A stretch of 64,000 nt of DNA from Pammene aurita (Eukaryota; Arthropoda; Insecta; Lepidoptera; Tortricidae), in the NCBI GenBank assembly GCA_947086415.1, contig OX352307.1:21589493-21653492 (forward strand), read 5' to 3'. This document shows, piece after piece, positions 1-12,354 of this stretch. The stretch's first letter is position 1, and each line of letters opens with the position of its first letter. The notes under the pieces were generated by a model that was not told where the DNA came from, ran no database searches, and saw only the letters and a list, made by a program, of their open reading frames with translations. A program made the position numbers and the translations under genes.

Positions 1-968
1 ATTATAGCTTCGAAAGAATTATAATAAATAAATAAATCCTGTATTAACATTATGTCATTAGTGTCATTACGTATGAATGTTAAATTGAGTTCTTATTGTC
101 TTTTTGTAACCGTTTTCAATCTTGCATGATAGAGCCTGTCATGCAAATGACAAAAATGGAATGGAATCCTTATGGCTTTGTCATGTCATTCTGTCCCTAT
201 ATCACAGCCATAAATATAAAAAAGCGTGTATTGATGAAATTAACTAGAAAGAGGTGTTTTTTATGTGCCGCTTATGACCGCTATACAGTTTTTTTTGCTA
301 AATAAATTTTAGTTTTATAGAATTGTAATATGCCCTTCAGTGTAAAACATGAATATAAATTTAACCTTGCAACTTATCGATAAGAAAGTCAAATATCGAT
401 AAATAATTGACCTGTTGTATTTGGCATCACTATTCTTTACGCTTACATCGACAATTTACACACACTCTTGCATTTCAGTTTTCGTCGCACTTTTGATCGT
501 TGTCAATCCACTAAGTTGTAGTCTCGCACTCGATGTGTGTGTGCGTGTGTCGAAGGAGAACCTGTATTTGAAAGCTGCTTGACAAATAATGAATTTAACC
601 CGTAAAACTTACCGAAAGTGAACAAAGTTTGCTGAAATCAACTGCAAAGTCGCCGGTCCATGAAAACAACATTTCAGATACGCTTAGGTGAGTCGAATTT
701 TCACATAAATTCACAAATACTGATCACGGAGGATAACTGTTAATTTGTTAATACACTCACACATGGATAATTTTCAAAATAACAACTAATATCCAAGAAA
801 AATCAGAAAATAAAAGGTTTTTATTTGCATATCATCAGCTGGAGCGAGACATTGACAGTGACATTTGACATTAGCACTTGCCGCTAGGTGTGCGTTCAGA
901 AATAACTGTAATTAACTACGAGTACAATACCACAGAGGGCATCACTTGAGCATCTAACACAAATAAAA
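1..968. other. Unassigned sequence upstream of LINE ORF1
   Basis: No convincing gene is visible. The right part, after about 840, probably contains the 5' untranslated region of the LINE whose ORF1 starts at 969. I could not place the 5' end of that element. Confidence 0.4.
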
Positions 969-3122
969 ATGACTCCAAAAGTAAAATGCATGCAATGCCA
1001 CAATGAAATTAAAAATAAGGAGTATTTAAAATGTCACACTTGTAGCAAAACTTACGATCTTACTTGTGGAAAAATAACATTAAAAAAATTCCAAAGTATG
1101 AATAAGGGTGACAAAAACCTATTGTATTAAGTGTAAAGATTCTAAAAACCATCTCCTACATCAGATAAAGTCGAAAACAAAAATTCTCCAATAATAGAAA
1201 AAACCATCATCATCATCTCTGATAACTGCAGTAGATAGTTTCCAGCCTATTCTGGATGCCATTGAAAGAGAAAATGTGACAGTTAGAGGAGGACAACCTG
1301 GACAGTATATACGATAAAAAGACAGAAGAAAATATCTCCGACACTGACTCCGAGACTGATTCTCCTATTTCAAACACAATGTTAAATGGCACTACACATA
1401 GCCTACCAAATATCCTAGACAATGAAGAGGATAATGAAAAAGACTCCGAAATAATGAATCTTTCATCTCAACTGAAGTGCTCATGAAGAAATTGATCGCC
1501 TTAACGGTAAGATAGGTATGTTACAGAAAAAACTTAAAGAACAACAAAAAAAAGTTGATATATACAAAAAGTTATTAACCCAAATAGGACCAGTAAGTAA
1601 ACTAACCCCCAATGAAAACATTTATGAACAGAACAAAATCAACAGACTTTCTCGATAGTGATGATGACACGCCACAAAACTTTTCGCCAGTAAATTCTTT
1701 AGCATTTTCACCAGCTATTTCAAAACAACTTAAACCAGCCGATAAAAGTCACACTCAGATGAGTAGCAAACCAGATCAGATCAAAAAATCTGTAGAACAA
1801 ATAAAACATAGCGACCAAGTTCCTAACGATTACTCACCCGAGCAAGATACAAGGGAATTAGGCACCAACCCTAAAACATCAATAATTAAAACAAACAAGA
1901 TTGCTGTAATTACAACTAATAAGCGCAACAAAATTCTTCCGATTGTGGAAGATTGCTACGAGGAATCGGCTATCTGCCATTATCTGGTACCTGGCGGAGG
2001 AATACATCAGCTCTTAGGGAATATTCATAGCTGGGCACCGTTAATCAAATAGTTAACTTCGTTAATCGTTAATCCGCTACAAAAAAAGTTAGCTTCGTTA
2101 AACGTTAAAGCGTTACATTTCGGAAGAATTAACGCAAGTTAACGTTAATCGTTAATCCGTTAATATGTGTAAAATTGCATTTTTATATCTTTGTATTAGT
2201 GAACTTATAAAACCTGTTGGTTAAGGTTCTGGAAGTTAACAGGATAGGAACAAAACAAAATACTTGTATAATTCAAATGTGTAATTTAATCGTTGGGCAT
2301 AAGGTTAAGGTGCATATTCCCCTTCATGAACATTAACATGTTGAAGTTCTCGTCTGAAGCGAGGCTCCTTTTGGTGTTAAAATGTCTTTACCTGTGGAAA
2401 ATCTCTTCGCAGTTTTCTCACTCGCACGCGCCGGCAAAATATATCTAGTTTTGTTTTTGTTTCACTCGCTGCCACGCGCCGCCCGGCACTTGTCGTTCGT
2501 TTCATACTTGTCTGAACCTGTTTTTCGCGCCGCGCCGCGGTGCCTTGCGGTAAATAGTAGGCATTGGATTAACGATTAACGGACTTCTGCATATTAACGG
2601 AAGTTAACGTGTCCGTTAACATTTTTAAAAGTTAACTTAAAAGTTAATCCGTTAATCAAAATGTTAACTTCGTTAATTAACGATTAACGGATTAACGAGT
2701 TAATGCCCAGCTACGGGAATATTCATAATAAATTAAAAGATTTTACATTAAATGACTTCTGTATAATACTAATAGGCGAAAAAGATTTTGAAAAAACGAA
2801 TGATTACATAAGTCTTGTGCAATATATAAAGTCAACTCTTAAAGAAATAAAGCACACAAATATCATATTAAGTGTGCCGACCTACATCTGTGGAGCCAAA
2901 GTGTACAATTGCAGGGTAGAGCTTTTCAATCCTCTACTTAACTTAGATGTACGAGTACGAACCCACAACTATGCTATCTATTTCGACTCTAATATGGAAT
3001 TGTCTTCAGACATGTTCTCTGCATATACAGGTGTGACAAAAAAATCTTAGAAAATACCACAAATAGCGCAGTGAAGGAAGATCCAAGAACGGATATATTT
3101 TTTCGTCCCGAATCAAAGTCAT
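969..3122 (+). pseudogene. CR1-like LINE ORF1 (PHD finger, coiled coil, esterase-like), decayed
   Basis: ORF1 of a non-LTR retrotransposon. It starts at the ATG at 969. The first 50 residues hold a PHD-like pattern of paired cysteines (CMQC, CHTC, then YDLTC), and CIKC follows only after a frame change near 1115. A lysine/glutamine-rich, probably coiled-coil stretch lies at 1490-1570 in another frame. An open segment at 1612-2028 continues at 2727-3050 once the inserted element is removed. It carries a GEKD box and a SVP segment that resemble an SGNH-type esterase. A PHD finger plus an esterase is the known ORF1 layout of CR1-like LINEs, so the clade call rests on that family knowledge. The C-terminus may extend to 3122 in another frame. 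At least two frame breaks and one insertion make it non-functional. The esterase call is tentative. Confidence 0.7.
2029..2714. mobile_element. Inverted-repeat DNA element rich in GTTAAC motifs, inserted in LINE ORF1
   Basis: The ends are inverted copies of each other: AGCTGGGCA at 2029-2037 and TGCCCAGCT at 2704-2712, followed inward by arrays of TTAAC/GTTAA motifs. The 12-bp sequence GGGAATATTCAT occurs on both sides (2017-2028 and 2715-2726). Removing 698 bp joins the two halves of ORF1 in the same reading frame, which confirms the insertion. There is no transposase, so it is non-autonomous. The exact split between target duplication and terminal repeat is uncertain by a few bases, and the superfamily is not assigned. 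Confidence 0.8.
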
Positions 3123-3180
3123 AGCGGGACTGATCATGATCAACCTCCCATAGCGACTTCCTGTACAAATATAACGGTAA

Positions 3181-5910
3181 TAGGCCAAGCAAATAAGATC
3201 TATAAAAAGTTTTTTGAGGAATTAATTCCCAGCAGGCTGGAGATCGCTTTAATACCTTCATGTAGTCCTAAATGCATGTGATCCGAGTTTGCCCAATCCC
3301 ACGAGGTGTGCATAACTTTTTAGCGAAATTTTTGTTCTTTGTCAGTTTTTTGCTTGTAGCTCGAAAACAATACGTCCGACGGAAAATGTCATTCATTTCA
3401 ATATTAAAGAGGATTAAATTCTGCGTCGACTGAGCAACTTATCTTTTAGTTTGGTTCAGCGGTACAGCCGAAATCAAAAGTTATAAACCGGGAAAATGTC
3501 TCATATAATTGAAAAACTCGTATTTTGACTCCCACGCCACATAGTAGCTTTGAAACAGATGACTCCTGTTGAAAAACCTATAGAATAAAAGTTGTAGAGA
3601 ATATAATTTCACGTTATATCGACATCTCAATTCTCAAAAACAGTGATTTTGAAAGACTAAATTTGGCATGAATTTAAAATCAGTTTTTTATAAATTCTTC
3701 TGAGTTGCATATTTTCCATAAAATATGATGTGTGAGCCCTACATTTAATGCATCGTTACAACTATAGTAGTTTATGTAACTGTTACGTTTTAAGGCCTAA
3801 TTACGTACAGTTGCATACACTGCTTTATCTACACTCATATTATTTATGCAAAATGCCGTATTCGGAAACCATAGAATGGCCGCCATTGCACCGCCATGCC
3901 ATGACCAACTCGATTGTGTCGGGGAGGCGCGTGTCGGGCTGTCGGCGGATGCGCGGGAGGATGCAGGTGTACATTATGTTATGAAAACTCATAGCACATC
4001 AATATTTGAGCATGAAAAGTTAAAATTACGTTACTGCCACAGATAAAAAGCTTATCATAGTAAAATCGGTCGGGGTAATACTAGCCATTGCCTACCGTTT
4101 TCGAACACGTTTTAGAGAACTTACAATATGAGTGTAGATAAAGAATATTTCAGTGCAAATTTCTGAAAGGTACCCAATCAGAAAACTATTTATACACCGT
4201 GTTTTTTTTATTTCTAAATTCCAAGGGTACATTCCTGAGCTTAACTTAAGTATATTTCTTAAAGACGCCAGTGCCCTAATTTGCTCCAGTTCTGTGGTAA
4301 TCGATATTTCTTTTTTGTCTTTCCGATTGTGTAAACCTACATTTAATTATTTTTTTAGTCTGAGAACCCGCTATAAAATCATGTAACTGTGTGTTAAGTC
4401 ACTACAATATGGTTCCTTTGTATCTCGGATTGTTAATGTTCGAAATTTCATTGACTTGTCATAATGTTCAATTGTTTGGTTGAGTTAATATACCTTATTT
4501 ACATTAGGGGATCGGAGAATCAATCAATAACTGCTGAACCTATTAAGATGAAATTTAGTATAGAGATAGTAATCCACTCCCCTTTTTACCTCTTAAGGGA
4601 TGACTTCTAAGATAAAAACTATTTTATTTCCTTTTCCAGAACTTAAACTATCTCCATACCAAATTTTATCTATGGACTTAAATCAGTTCAGTGGATATTG
4701 ATTCCCCATACAAATAACTTTTGCCCCCTTTTCACACCCTTCAGGAATATTTTCTGGGATAAAAACTCCCCAGAACTCAAACTATTTTTTTATAGGTACC
4801 AAATTTCATCTAAATCGGTTTAACTATATTAATAACTCTTCATACTAACTTCTAACCCACTTTTCAGGCCCTTAAGAGTTGGTATTTTGGGATGAAAACT
4901 ACTTATTATGTACTTTTTACGGACTCAAACTATATCAATCTCTATACAAAGTTTCATCTAAGTAGATAGGTTCAGCAGTTACTGATTGATTCCTCAATTG
5001 GTCCCTAAACCAAACAATTGAAACTAGACATGTCAATGTAATTCCATTTCAAACATTAACAGCCTGAGATACACAGGAAGCATATTGTATTAACTTAACA
5101 CACAGGTGCATCATTTTGTAGGGGGTGCTCAGAGTAAAAAAATAATTTAATGTAGGTTTACACAATTAGAAAGACATAAATGAATTATAGATTACCTCAG
5201 AACTGGAGCGAATTATGACACTGGCGTCTTTGAGAAATAAACTTAAGTTAAGCTCAGAAATATACCCTTGAAATTACCGGAAATAAAAAAAACACGGTGT
5301 ATAAATAGTTTTCTGATCGGGTACGTTTTAGAAATTTGCACTTAAATGTTCTTAGTTGTAACAATGGATTAAATGTAGGCCTAACACATCATATTTATGG
5401 AAAATATGCAACTTAGATGGATTTAGAAAAAAAATAATTTTAAATTCATGCCAAATTTAGCCTTTAAAAGTGACTGAATTTGAAAATCAGATATCTATAT
5501 ATCGTGAAATTATATTCTCTTGAACTTTTATTCTATAGGTTTTTCAACAGGAGTCATCTGTTTCAAAGATATGTGGTATGGAAGTCAAAATATTAGTTTT
5601 TCAAATAAATGAGACATTTTCAGGATTTATAATTTTTGATTTTGGCTGTAGCGCTAAACTGAATTATAAGTTTACATGCTCATTCGATGCAGAATTTAAC
5701 CATCTTTAATATTGATATACATGATATTTTCCTTCGGACGTACCGTTTTCGAGCTGGAAGCAAAGAGCAAAAATTTCGCTAAAAAGTTATGCACACCTCC
5801 TGGGATTGGGCAAACTCAGATCACATGCATTTAGGACCACGTGAAGGTATTAAAACGATTTCAAGCCTGCTGGGAATTAATTCTTCAAAAAAATCTAATT
5901 TCTTAGCCTA
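3181..5910. mobile_element. Giant foldback element (2.73 kb), two ~1-1.4 kb inverted arms
   Basis: The left arm (3181 to about 4590) and right arm (about 4930 to 5910) are imperfect reverse complements over almost their whole length. For example, TAGGCCAAG at 3181 pairs with the sequence ending at 5910, and GAATTAATTCCCAGC near 3220 recurs inverted near 5870. The centre (about 4590-4930) has three degenerate direct repeats of about 130-145 bp, each containing a CTCAAACTAT / CCAAATTTCATC type segment. TAA flanks the element at 3178-3180 and 5911-5913. A 3-bp TWA duplication is typical of PIF/Harbinger elements, but no transposase is present and the family call is only a suggestion. Excision restores a continuous frame into the start of LINE ORF2. 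Confidence 0.8.
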
Positions 5911-5912
5911 TA

Positions 5913-8636
5913 ATGCATCAAAACATTAATGGATTGCTAAGTAAGCTCGATATGTTATACATTCATTTGCAAGACGTTGCTGAATCAGGAAATTTAATCG
6001 ATGCTGTGTGCATTACTGAACATAATATGAAGACTGGAGACGATGTACATTTGAAGATGCCTAACTATAAACTAGCAGCGCATTTTTCAAGGACCAACAG
6101 GAATGGCGGATCGTGCATACTGATACGTAATATTTATAAGTATAAAACAATTGATGACATAATTAAGCAAAGTATTTCAAATGTTATAGAACTTTCTGCA
6201 ATCCAAATAATTGACTTAAAATTAGTTTTATACCAACTTTTATAGAGTACCAAAAACAAATACTTCATTTATTAATCTATTTTTTGGTAAATTGTGTAGT
6301 ATATTGAATGACGTATGTTTTAAAAATAACAAGGTAATCATATGTGGAGATTTTAATATAGATGTTCTTAAAGACACAACTGCTTCTGTTGATTTTAAAA
6401 ATCTAATCGCGAGCTATAATCTTAAAATTGGAATAAAAGAGGCAACAAGATTGCATAGTAATACTCGTACCTGTATAGACAATGTCATACATAACATTCA
6501 AGGAAGTACTTGCAAGGTGCTTGATCTTGGTATGTCGGATCATACTGCCCAGATAGCTAATTTCCCAGTAAAAAAGACGTGCATCCTTCAGTATTGGTTT
6601 GTGTATCGCAGGGATTATTGTAAGGAAAACATGGCAAAATTCATCGAATGCTTAAGTAAACTTACTTTTACTGATGCATTCAATGAAGACGATGTAAACA
6701 ACGCTTATGAAAGCTAAAAAACTAGAATTAAAGTAGCAAAAACTAAGAAACCGAAATGGATCAGCAAAGGAATTCGTAAGTGTTGTAAACGCCGAAGACA
6801 AATGCTTTGGAAATACAGATTGACCTCAGATAATGAAGACAAAATTGCATTTACGACCTATTCTAATAGATTGAAAAATATTTTGAAACTTACACAAAGA
6901 GCTCAAAATGATTACTATGTTAACCAATCACAAAATAAAACAAAAGCAACATTGAATATTATAAATAATAATAAAGCAAATTATCCGGCAGAAAACATAA
7001 CAACTATACATGACAAAGGGCAAGTTGTCAATCGCTCTAGTGCTATAGCAAACGCTTTTAATAATTTTTTTATTGATTCAATTAATGACATTGCTACTAA
7101 TAATTATGTTTACCATTGTAATTCAAACGCATTTAATAACTCACTCAATTCATTCTTTATGCCGGCGGTTACTCCAAATGACAGCCTTAAAATAATAAAT
7201 TCATTAAAAAATACAAAGTGTACCGGATATGATGACATTGATACTAGAATTGTAAAAAGCGTTGGTTATTTAATTGCTCCAGTAATTTGTCATATAATGA
7301 ACTTGTGCATTGAAAATGGTGTTTTTCCAAACAAGTTAAAAATATCTAAAATAATACCACTGTTTAAAAAAGGTGACAAATTTGACATGGCTAATTACCG
7401 ACCGATTGCCCTGTTATCAATTATATCTAAAGTATTTGAGAAGGTAATTTATACAAATGTTTACGATTATTTTGAAAAAAAAGGACTTTTTGCTTCTGAA
7501 CAAAAAGGGTTTCGTAAAAACCAGTCAAATAATGCAGCGATTTATAAACTAGTTTCTAAGGTTATAATAAGCATGAACAAACGAACACCAGCATCAGCTA
7601 TATATATGGATATGACTAAAGCGTTTGACTGTGTACACCCTAACATTTTATTAAGCAAACTGGAAAAGTATGGAATTAGAGGCAACATACTGAATTTAAT
7701 AGAGTCATACATCAGTTTTAGAAAGCAATATACAGTAGTAACGAAACTATGCTATAAATCAAAAGCAGAAGTAACCTATAAGTCACAGACGAGAGAAACT
7801 TTTTATGGGGTACCGCAGGGGAGCATCTTAGGGCCTTTGCTTTTCCTTATTTACATTAACGATCTTCCCAAATCTACCAAGTACCCTATGGTCCTCTTTG
7901 CGGATGATAGAACCGCTATATTTACTGGCACTAGATTAAATAACTTTGAGATCGAAATGTGTAATTCTTTACAAAATATAATTACGTGGCTCAATAATAA
8001 CAACTTAAAAATAAATATTGGGAAAACAATGATTATGAACTTTAGACAGCGTATAACTGAGTACGATGAGTTAAATATCGAATATAAGGGACAAAAAATT
8101 ACTCAGGTGAATAACACAAAGTTCCTGGGACTGTTTCTGGACAGCAATATGAATTGGAGATGTCAAATAGATAATGTATGTAAAAGGTTAGGCAGTTCCT
8201 CTTATGCGCTACGTATGCTGAACAAAATTTCGAGCCGGTCAGTTGTGCTAACGGCCTATCATGTCTTTGTTTCCTCTACTCTCCGCTATGGCATAATCTT
8301 TTGGGGCAATTCAACCGATTGGCATTTGGCTTTCATATCACAAAAAGATTGCGTTAGACCAGTGTGTAACCTGCCACGGTTTGCACCCTGTAAGTCACAC
8401 TTCCTCAATTTAAAAATATTAACTCTTCCTTGTTTATACATTTTTGAATTAGCTGTCTTTGTGAAATGCCATCTGAATTTATTTCAAAGTTTGTCGAGAG
8501 AACGTCTGCAATATTTGATCCGTGCCCATCCGTCAAGCACGGCTCTTCTATCAAACAGTGTTCTTGGTATGGGTCCTAGAATTTACAACAAATTACCTGA
8601 AGATTTGAGGAAAATCTGTGACATTAATAAATTTAA
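5913..8636 (+). pseudogene. CR1-like LINE ORF2: endonuclease and reverse transcriptase, 3' truncated
   Basis: The APE-type endonuclease starts at QNINGLLSK (about 5919) and includes TEHN, CGDFNID (about 6340) and SDHTAQI (about 6536). The RT follows, with GVPQGSILGPLLF near 7808 and the catalytic box FADD near 7900. Two lesions are visible: a frameshift between about 6235 and 6290, and an in-frame stop at 6715-6717. The reading frame then runs open to 8685, but the last 16 residues (from PAKSVSG) are encoded by an inserted Family R repeat, so the natural C-terminus is missing. It probably belongs with the ORF1 at 969. EN and RT function is inferred from the motifs; this copy cannot make full-length protein. 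Confidence 0.9.
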
Positions 8637-9412
8637 AAAACCAGCCAAGAGCGTGTCGGGCCACGCTCACTGTAGGGTTCCGTAGTTTTCCGTCCGTCAC
8701 AGTAAGTGTCCCCACTTAAGAGTTAATAACACCGCCATGTAGGATATGATATGAGAGTTCCACGTACAGCGACATCTATCGGCAAATTAAGTAAACTATT
8801 GCGCGCGAGCATAAAGTATGGAAGATGATTTTTATGGGATAATTCTTTATTGCGTGAACCGATTTTCACCGTTTTTACTTTATTTGAAAGCACGTCATTT
8901 CATTGTAATTTTGTAGAAATTACAGGTACAATAAACACCTGCTTATACGGTTAAATTACAAACTTAGTTCAGAAATTATTTTGTATTTTTTTTTCAAAAA
9001 CTATTCATCCTATCAAGTTCAAAATAATTTTCCTAGAAAGTTTTTATAAAGTTCTACTTTTGAGATTTTTTTCATATTTTTAAAACTTATGGTTCAAAAG
9101 TTAGAGGGGGGGGGACGCATATTTTTTTACTTCTGGAGCGATTATTTCCGAAAATATTTACATTATCGAAAAATGATTTTAGGAAACCCCTATTCATTTT
9201 TAAATACCTATCCAGTAATATATCACACGTTAGGGTTGAAATGAAAAAAAAAATCACTCCCCACTTTACGTATAGGGGAGGTACCCTAATAAAATAAAAA
9301 AATCCACTTTTTATTTTACCATTTTATCGGCGTGATTGATATACATATTAGTACCAAATTTCAGCTTTCTAGTGCTAACGGTCACTGAGATTATCCGCGG
9401 ACGGACGGACGG
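8637..9412 (+). repeat. Family R interspersed repeat, copy A
   Basis: Begins with the A-run and CCAGCCAAGAGCGTGTCGGG, then AGGGTTCCGTAG, and ends in a CGGACGGACGGA microsatellite at about 9400. It is nearly identical to the copy at 14741-15580 but lacks that copy's last 45 or so bases (the CTACGGAACCCT end). The type is common in lepidopteran genomes; I do not assign a database name. Confidence 0.85.
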
Positions 9413-9607
9413 AAATTAGTTATAAACATCGATTTTTATCTCATTTTACTCAATTATTTCTGTATATATCTAAATTCATAGTCACGGAAACTAAGGAGAC
9501 CGAAAGTGTTCTCAAAAAGTCACAACAAGAAGATGTACAAACATTATCGACACTGCCAGAATCATCCCGGTGCCCACTTTCAAGATTAATGTTGCTGTAA
9601 ATTTTTA

Positions 9608-9965
9608 GTGATGGATAGAACACACACACAGGCCCAGTTGGTGGAATGCTTCATTTGTAATGACCATAAACTCTATAAAGGTGATCGCGGGCTGAAGATG
9701 CATCAAATCAGGACACATATACCACGGATTGACCTACCTTCGGCAGTTCCCGCCCATATCAACCGAGGCGGGGTCCACATTCCCAGCACCATTACCCAGT
9801 CGACAGACATATCTGCACGTCTCGCCGCAGTAAAATCCAGTATTAAAATAGCTAAACGGATCCCAAAGGGCGCCCGTGTTATTGTGGCTCAGAGTTTGAC
9901 AGAATGCGTGGCTAAGGTGGTTTCTGACAACAATTTATCCGCATGGGAAGCGCTACTCACCTTTT
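9608..9965 (+). pseudogene. N-terminal part of a zinc-finger retroelement ORF
   Basis: The ATG at 9608 is followed by a C2H2 finger (CFICNDHKLY to HQIRTH, roughly residues 15-37) and about 100 residues of conserved-looking protein up to WEALLTF. A Family R repeat inserted at the T-run from 9962 interrupts it. An N-terminal C2H2 finger is typical of R2-like retroelements that carry a restriction-like endonuclease. The large RT-containing frame at 12355 is its likely continuation. That link is inferred from the insertion structure, because the frame across the T-run cannot be fixed. Confidence 0.65.
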
Positions 9966-10023
9966 TAGGGTTCCGTACCTCAAAAGGAAAAAACGGAACC
10001 CTTATAGGATCACTTTGTTGTCC

Positions 10024-10082
<59 letters not shown>

Positions 10083-10710
10083 AAGACCATTTCTCTCAGG
10101 AACGCGTGAAGATATCAAGCTTAAATTAGAAGCTGTAAAAAAATTAAACTTAAAAGCCAACGCAATCAAAAGATACAGTCGTTTATGCTGCAAATTTTAG
10201 AGTTTGTCGGCACTTCAAAACCTACGGGGTACTTCCCGTGAACTCAGAAACTTGAAGTTTGGCACAAAGCAACGTCATATAGCATAGACAATGGAAAAAT
10301 TACAAAAAGTAGATTTTTTTTGTAAAATCATACAAAAAAATAAATTTTTAAATTTTAAACTTACTACTATTTTTCTCGTAAACGCGTGAAGGTATTAAAT
10401 TGAAATTCATGTCAAATACTCAGGGCTATAGGACCTTTCAGATGTAGCAAAACCAAACTTCTATGTCAATGCATTCAAAATACATATTTTGAAACTGATT
10501 ACTCGCAAGAAACTCAAAACCTAAAGGGTACTTCCCGTATACCCAGAAACTTGAAACTTGGGACGAATAAACTTCATATAGCACAGACAAAGGAAAAATT
10601 ACGAAAAGTAGATATTTTTAGTAAAATCATTAAAAAATATATTTTTTAAATTTTCAACTTACTACCTTTTTTCTCGTAAACGCATAATGTTACGGATTTC
10701 ATTTTTTTTT

Positions 10711-10908
10711 TATACTACGACGGTGGCAAACAAGCATACGGCCTGCCTGATGGTAAGCAGCTACCGTAACCTATGGACGCCTGTAACTCCACAGGAGTCA
10801 CATGCGCGTTGCCGACCCTTTACAAAAAGGAGGATTCACTGTGTTGACGACTAAAGGAACAAGAGGGTCCCTCATCGTCAACACACTGGGTCCTCTTTTC
10901 ATTTAGTA
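10711..10908 (+). repeat. SINE-like repeat (GGTGGCAAACAAGCATACGG type)
   Basis: A conserved block starting ACGACGGTGGCAAACAAGC and running through GGTAAGCAGCTACCGTA and GCGCGTTGCCGACCC to GTGTTGACGA. Further copies lie at about 25735-25962 (reverse), 36440-36560 and 58010-58150 (reverse). It is a widespread lepidopteran repeat type; no coding capacity. Confidence 0.75.
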
Positions 10909-10957
10909 ATAAACATACTACAACTTTTGCTTGTTATAGGTTTGTACGGAACCCTCG

Positions 10958-12315
10958 CCCAAGTAACAAAGTTATCCTGTAGTGCACAGTTTACAGGCTT
11001 ACAGCACTAGTACCTCTCTCTTAATGGTTCTAGGTTTTACCACAAAGCTTATATCAGGTTCCACGGAGTTTGTTTGGTTTTATAGTAGACCTGTTCTTAT
11101 AAGCTGACTTATAGTCGTGTATAGAAAGAAATTATAGGCGCAGTAAAGGTTAAGAAGGCCTATAAAAGTGGTGCAAAGGTGTAAATACACTTGAGAATAC
11201 ATACTCCAGTAAGTTACACTTATAATCGCCTACAAGAAGTAGTTATAAATCCGCTACAAGTGTCATAAGCTAGTAATAGTAGTTTATTGAACTAAATGCA
11301 CTTAGAACCTTTTTTACTTGTTACTGACCTTATAGGGGTGTATAAGTCAAGTTTAAGCGTCAATTACAAGTGAATTAGTTCTGCAGTGGTTTCTTCTAAG
11401 AGTAAGTGTACTTGGTATTATTGTGGACTCTCGAATGCTGTTATAGACTTAATTTCTATATAAAGGTTTCTTGTAAAACTATTAGTGTCCAAATATGTCT
11501 TCGTGAAGTCCGTTTAAGAAGACATTTGCTTTTAAAAATTATCGCATCGTCACAGCCATTTTTAATTTCCTTTGAGGCATTGGGTTTTTATTAAATAACC
11601 AAAATGGATATAAACAAATGGAAGCGGTTAAAAAAAAGCGGTTCATATAAGAGGAAAGTACAGAAAACATACCAACAAATGATAAGTGTGCCGAGTTAAT
11701 TTTAATTCGTCCCAATATGGCTCGAGAATGCTGTTAGGATTCATATTATTTTTAAACACAACTTAGTAAATAAGCCGTGTTCAAAAGGCGAACAAAAATT
11801 GAGATGTAAAACACAATATACTTCACCGAAAATACTCATGCGTTTGCCGCGCAAACATGTATGCACGTATAAAATTACATGTATTCTGTGGACTAATTAT
11901 AAATGTGAAGTATAGATAGTTTAACTTACCTCTTAATTTTGTTTATTCTTCTCCACAAACGCACATCACAACAGAAAAGTCATACGGGTGTACGTTACAG
12001 GCCTGTCTGGTTCCATTAAATGCTCATAGTGAGCAAATGGTTCTCCGGAGTCTAACTATAAGTATATTATGGGCTTAGGTCGTGATGTCTGGTTCTATTA
12101 GTCGCTCCTAGTTGGCTTCGCGGGAGCAGATAGTTCTGCGTAGGTCAACTATGAGTGTATTATTGGTCTAAGTGGTGCTCGCCCAGTCTACTATGAGTGT
12201 TTTATTAGCAAAAGTACGCGTATAAAATGGGCCCTTTTCCGTCGTTATAAACTTTTACTAGCCTGTTATAGCCCTGGCTCCGGAACCACTACATAACCAC
12301 ATTTTGTTACTTGGG
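10958..12315. mobile_element. 1,358-bp non-coding DNA element with CCCAAGTAACAAA terminal inverted repeats
   Basis: The left end CCCAAGTAACAAA (10958) is the reverse complement of the right end at 12303-12315. CG occurs on both sides (10956-10957 and 12316-12317). The uninterrupted Family R copy near 53545 reads CCTCGGTGCGCGAG, matching the predicted empty site. No transposase frame was found. Superfamily not assigned. Confidence 0.75.
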
Positions 12316-12354
12316 CGGTGCGCGAGTCCGACTCGCACTTGGCCGGTTTTTTTT

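Larger units (their letters stand above)
9962..12354 (-). repeat. Family R repeat in reverse orientation, itself carrying two insertions
   Basis: Reads on the minus strand from the A-run and GGCCAAGTGCGAGTCGGACT (12318-12354) to the TACGGAACCCTAAAAA end near 9966. It contains a (TGTC)n tract at 10020-10081. The repeat body is split by a SINE-like unit at about 10711-10905 and by a 1.36-kb DNA element at 10958-12315. The uninterrupted copy at 53120-53584 shows the expected intact order. Confidence 0.8.

Noticed and set aside
2382..2579. 65-codon frame (MSLPVENLFAVFS) inside the inverted-repeat element
   Set aside because: No domain, in the middle of a non-coding insertion, composition driven by CGCGCC-rich DNA.
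3748..4046. Two overlapping short frames in the left arm of the foldback
   Set aside because: Located in a non-autonomous element, no homology to known domains, and not kept in the other arm.
10020..10081. Cysteine/serine/valine-rich frames and their reverse Thr-Asp-Arg-Gln frames
   Set aside because: They are translations of the (TGTC)n microsatellite, as are the frames at 39654-39845 and 49144-49355.
12304..12354. Use of ATG 12304 as the start of the RT protein
   Set aside because: The first 17 codons are encoded by a Family R repeat; the retroelement sequence starts after the T-run.
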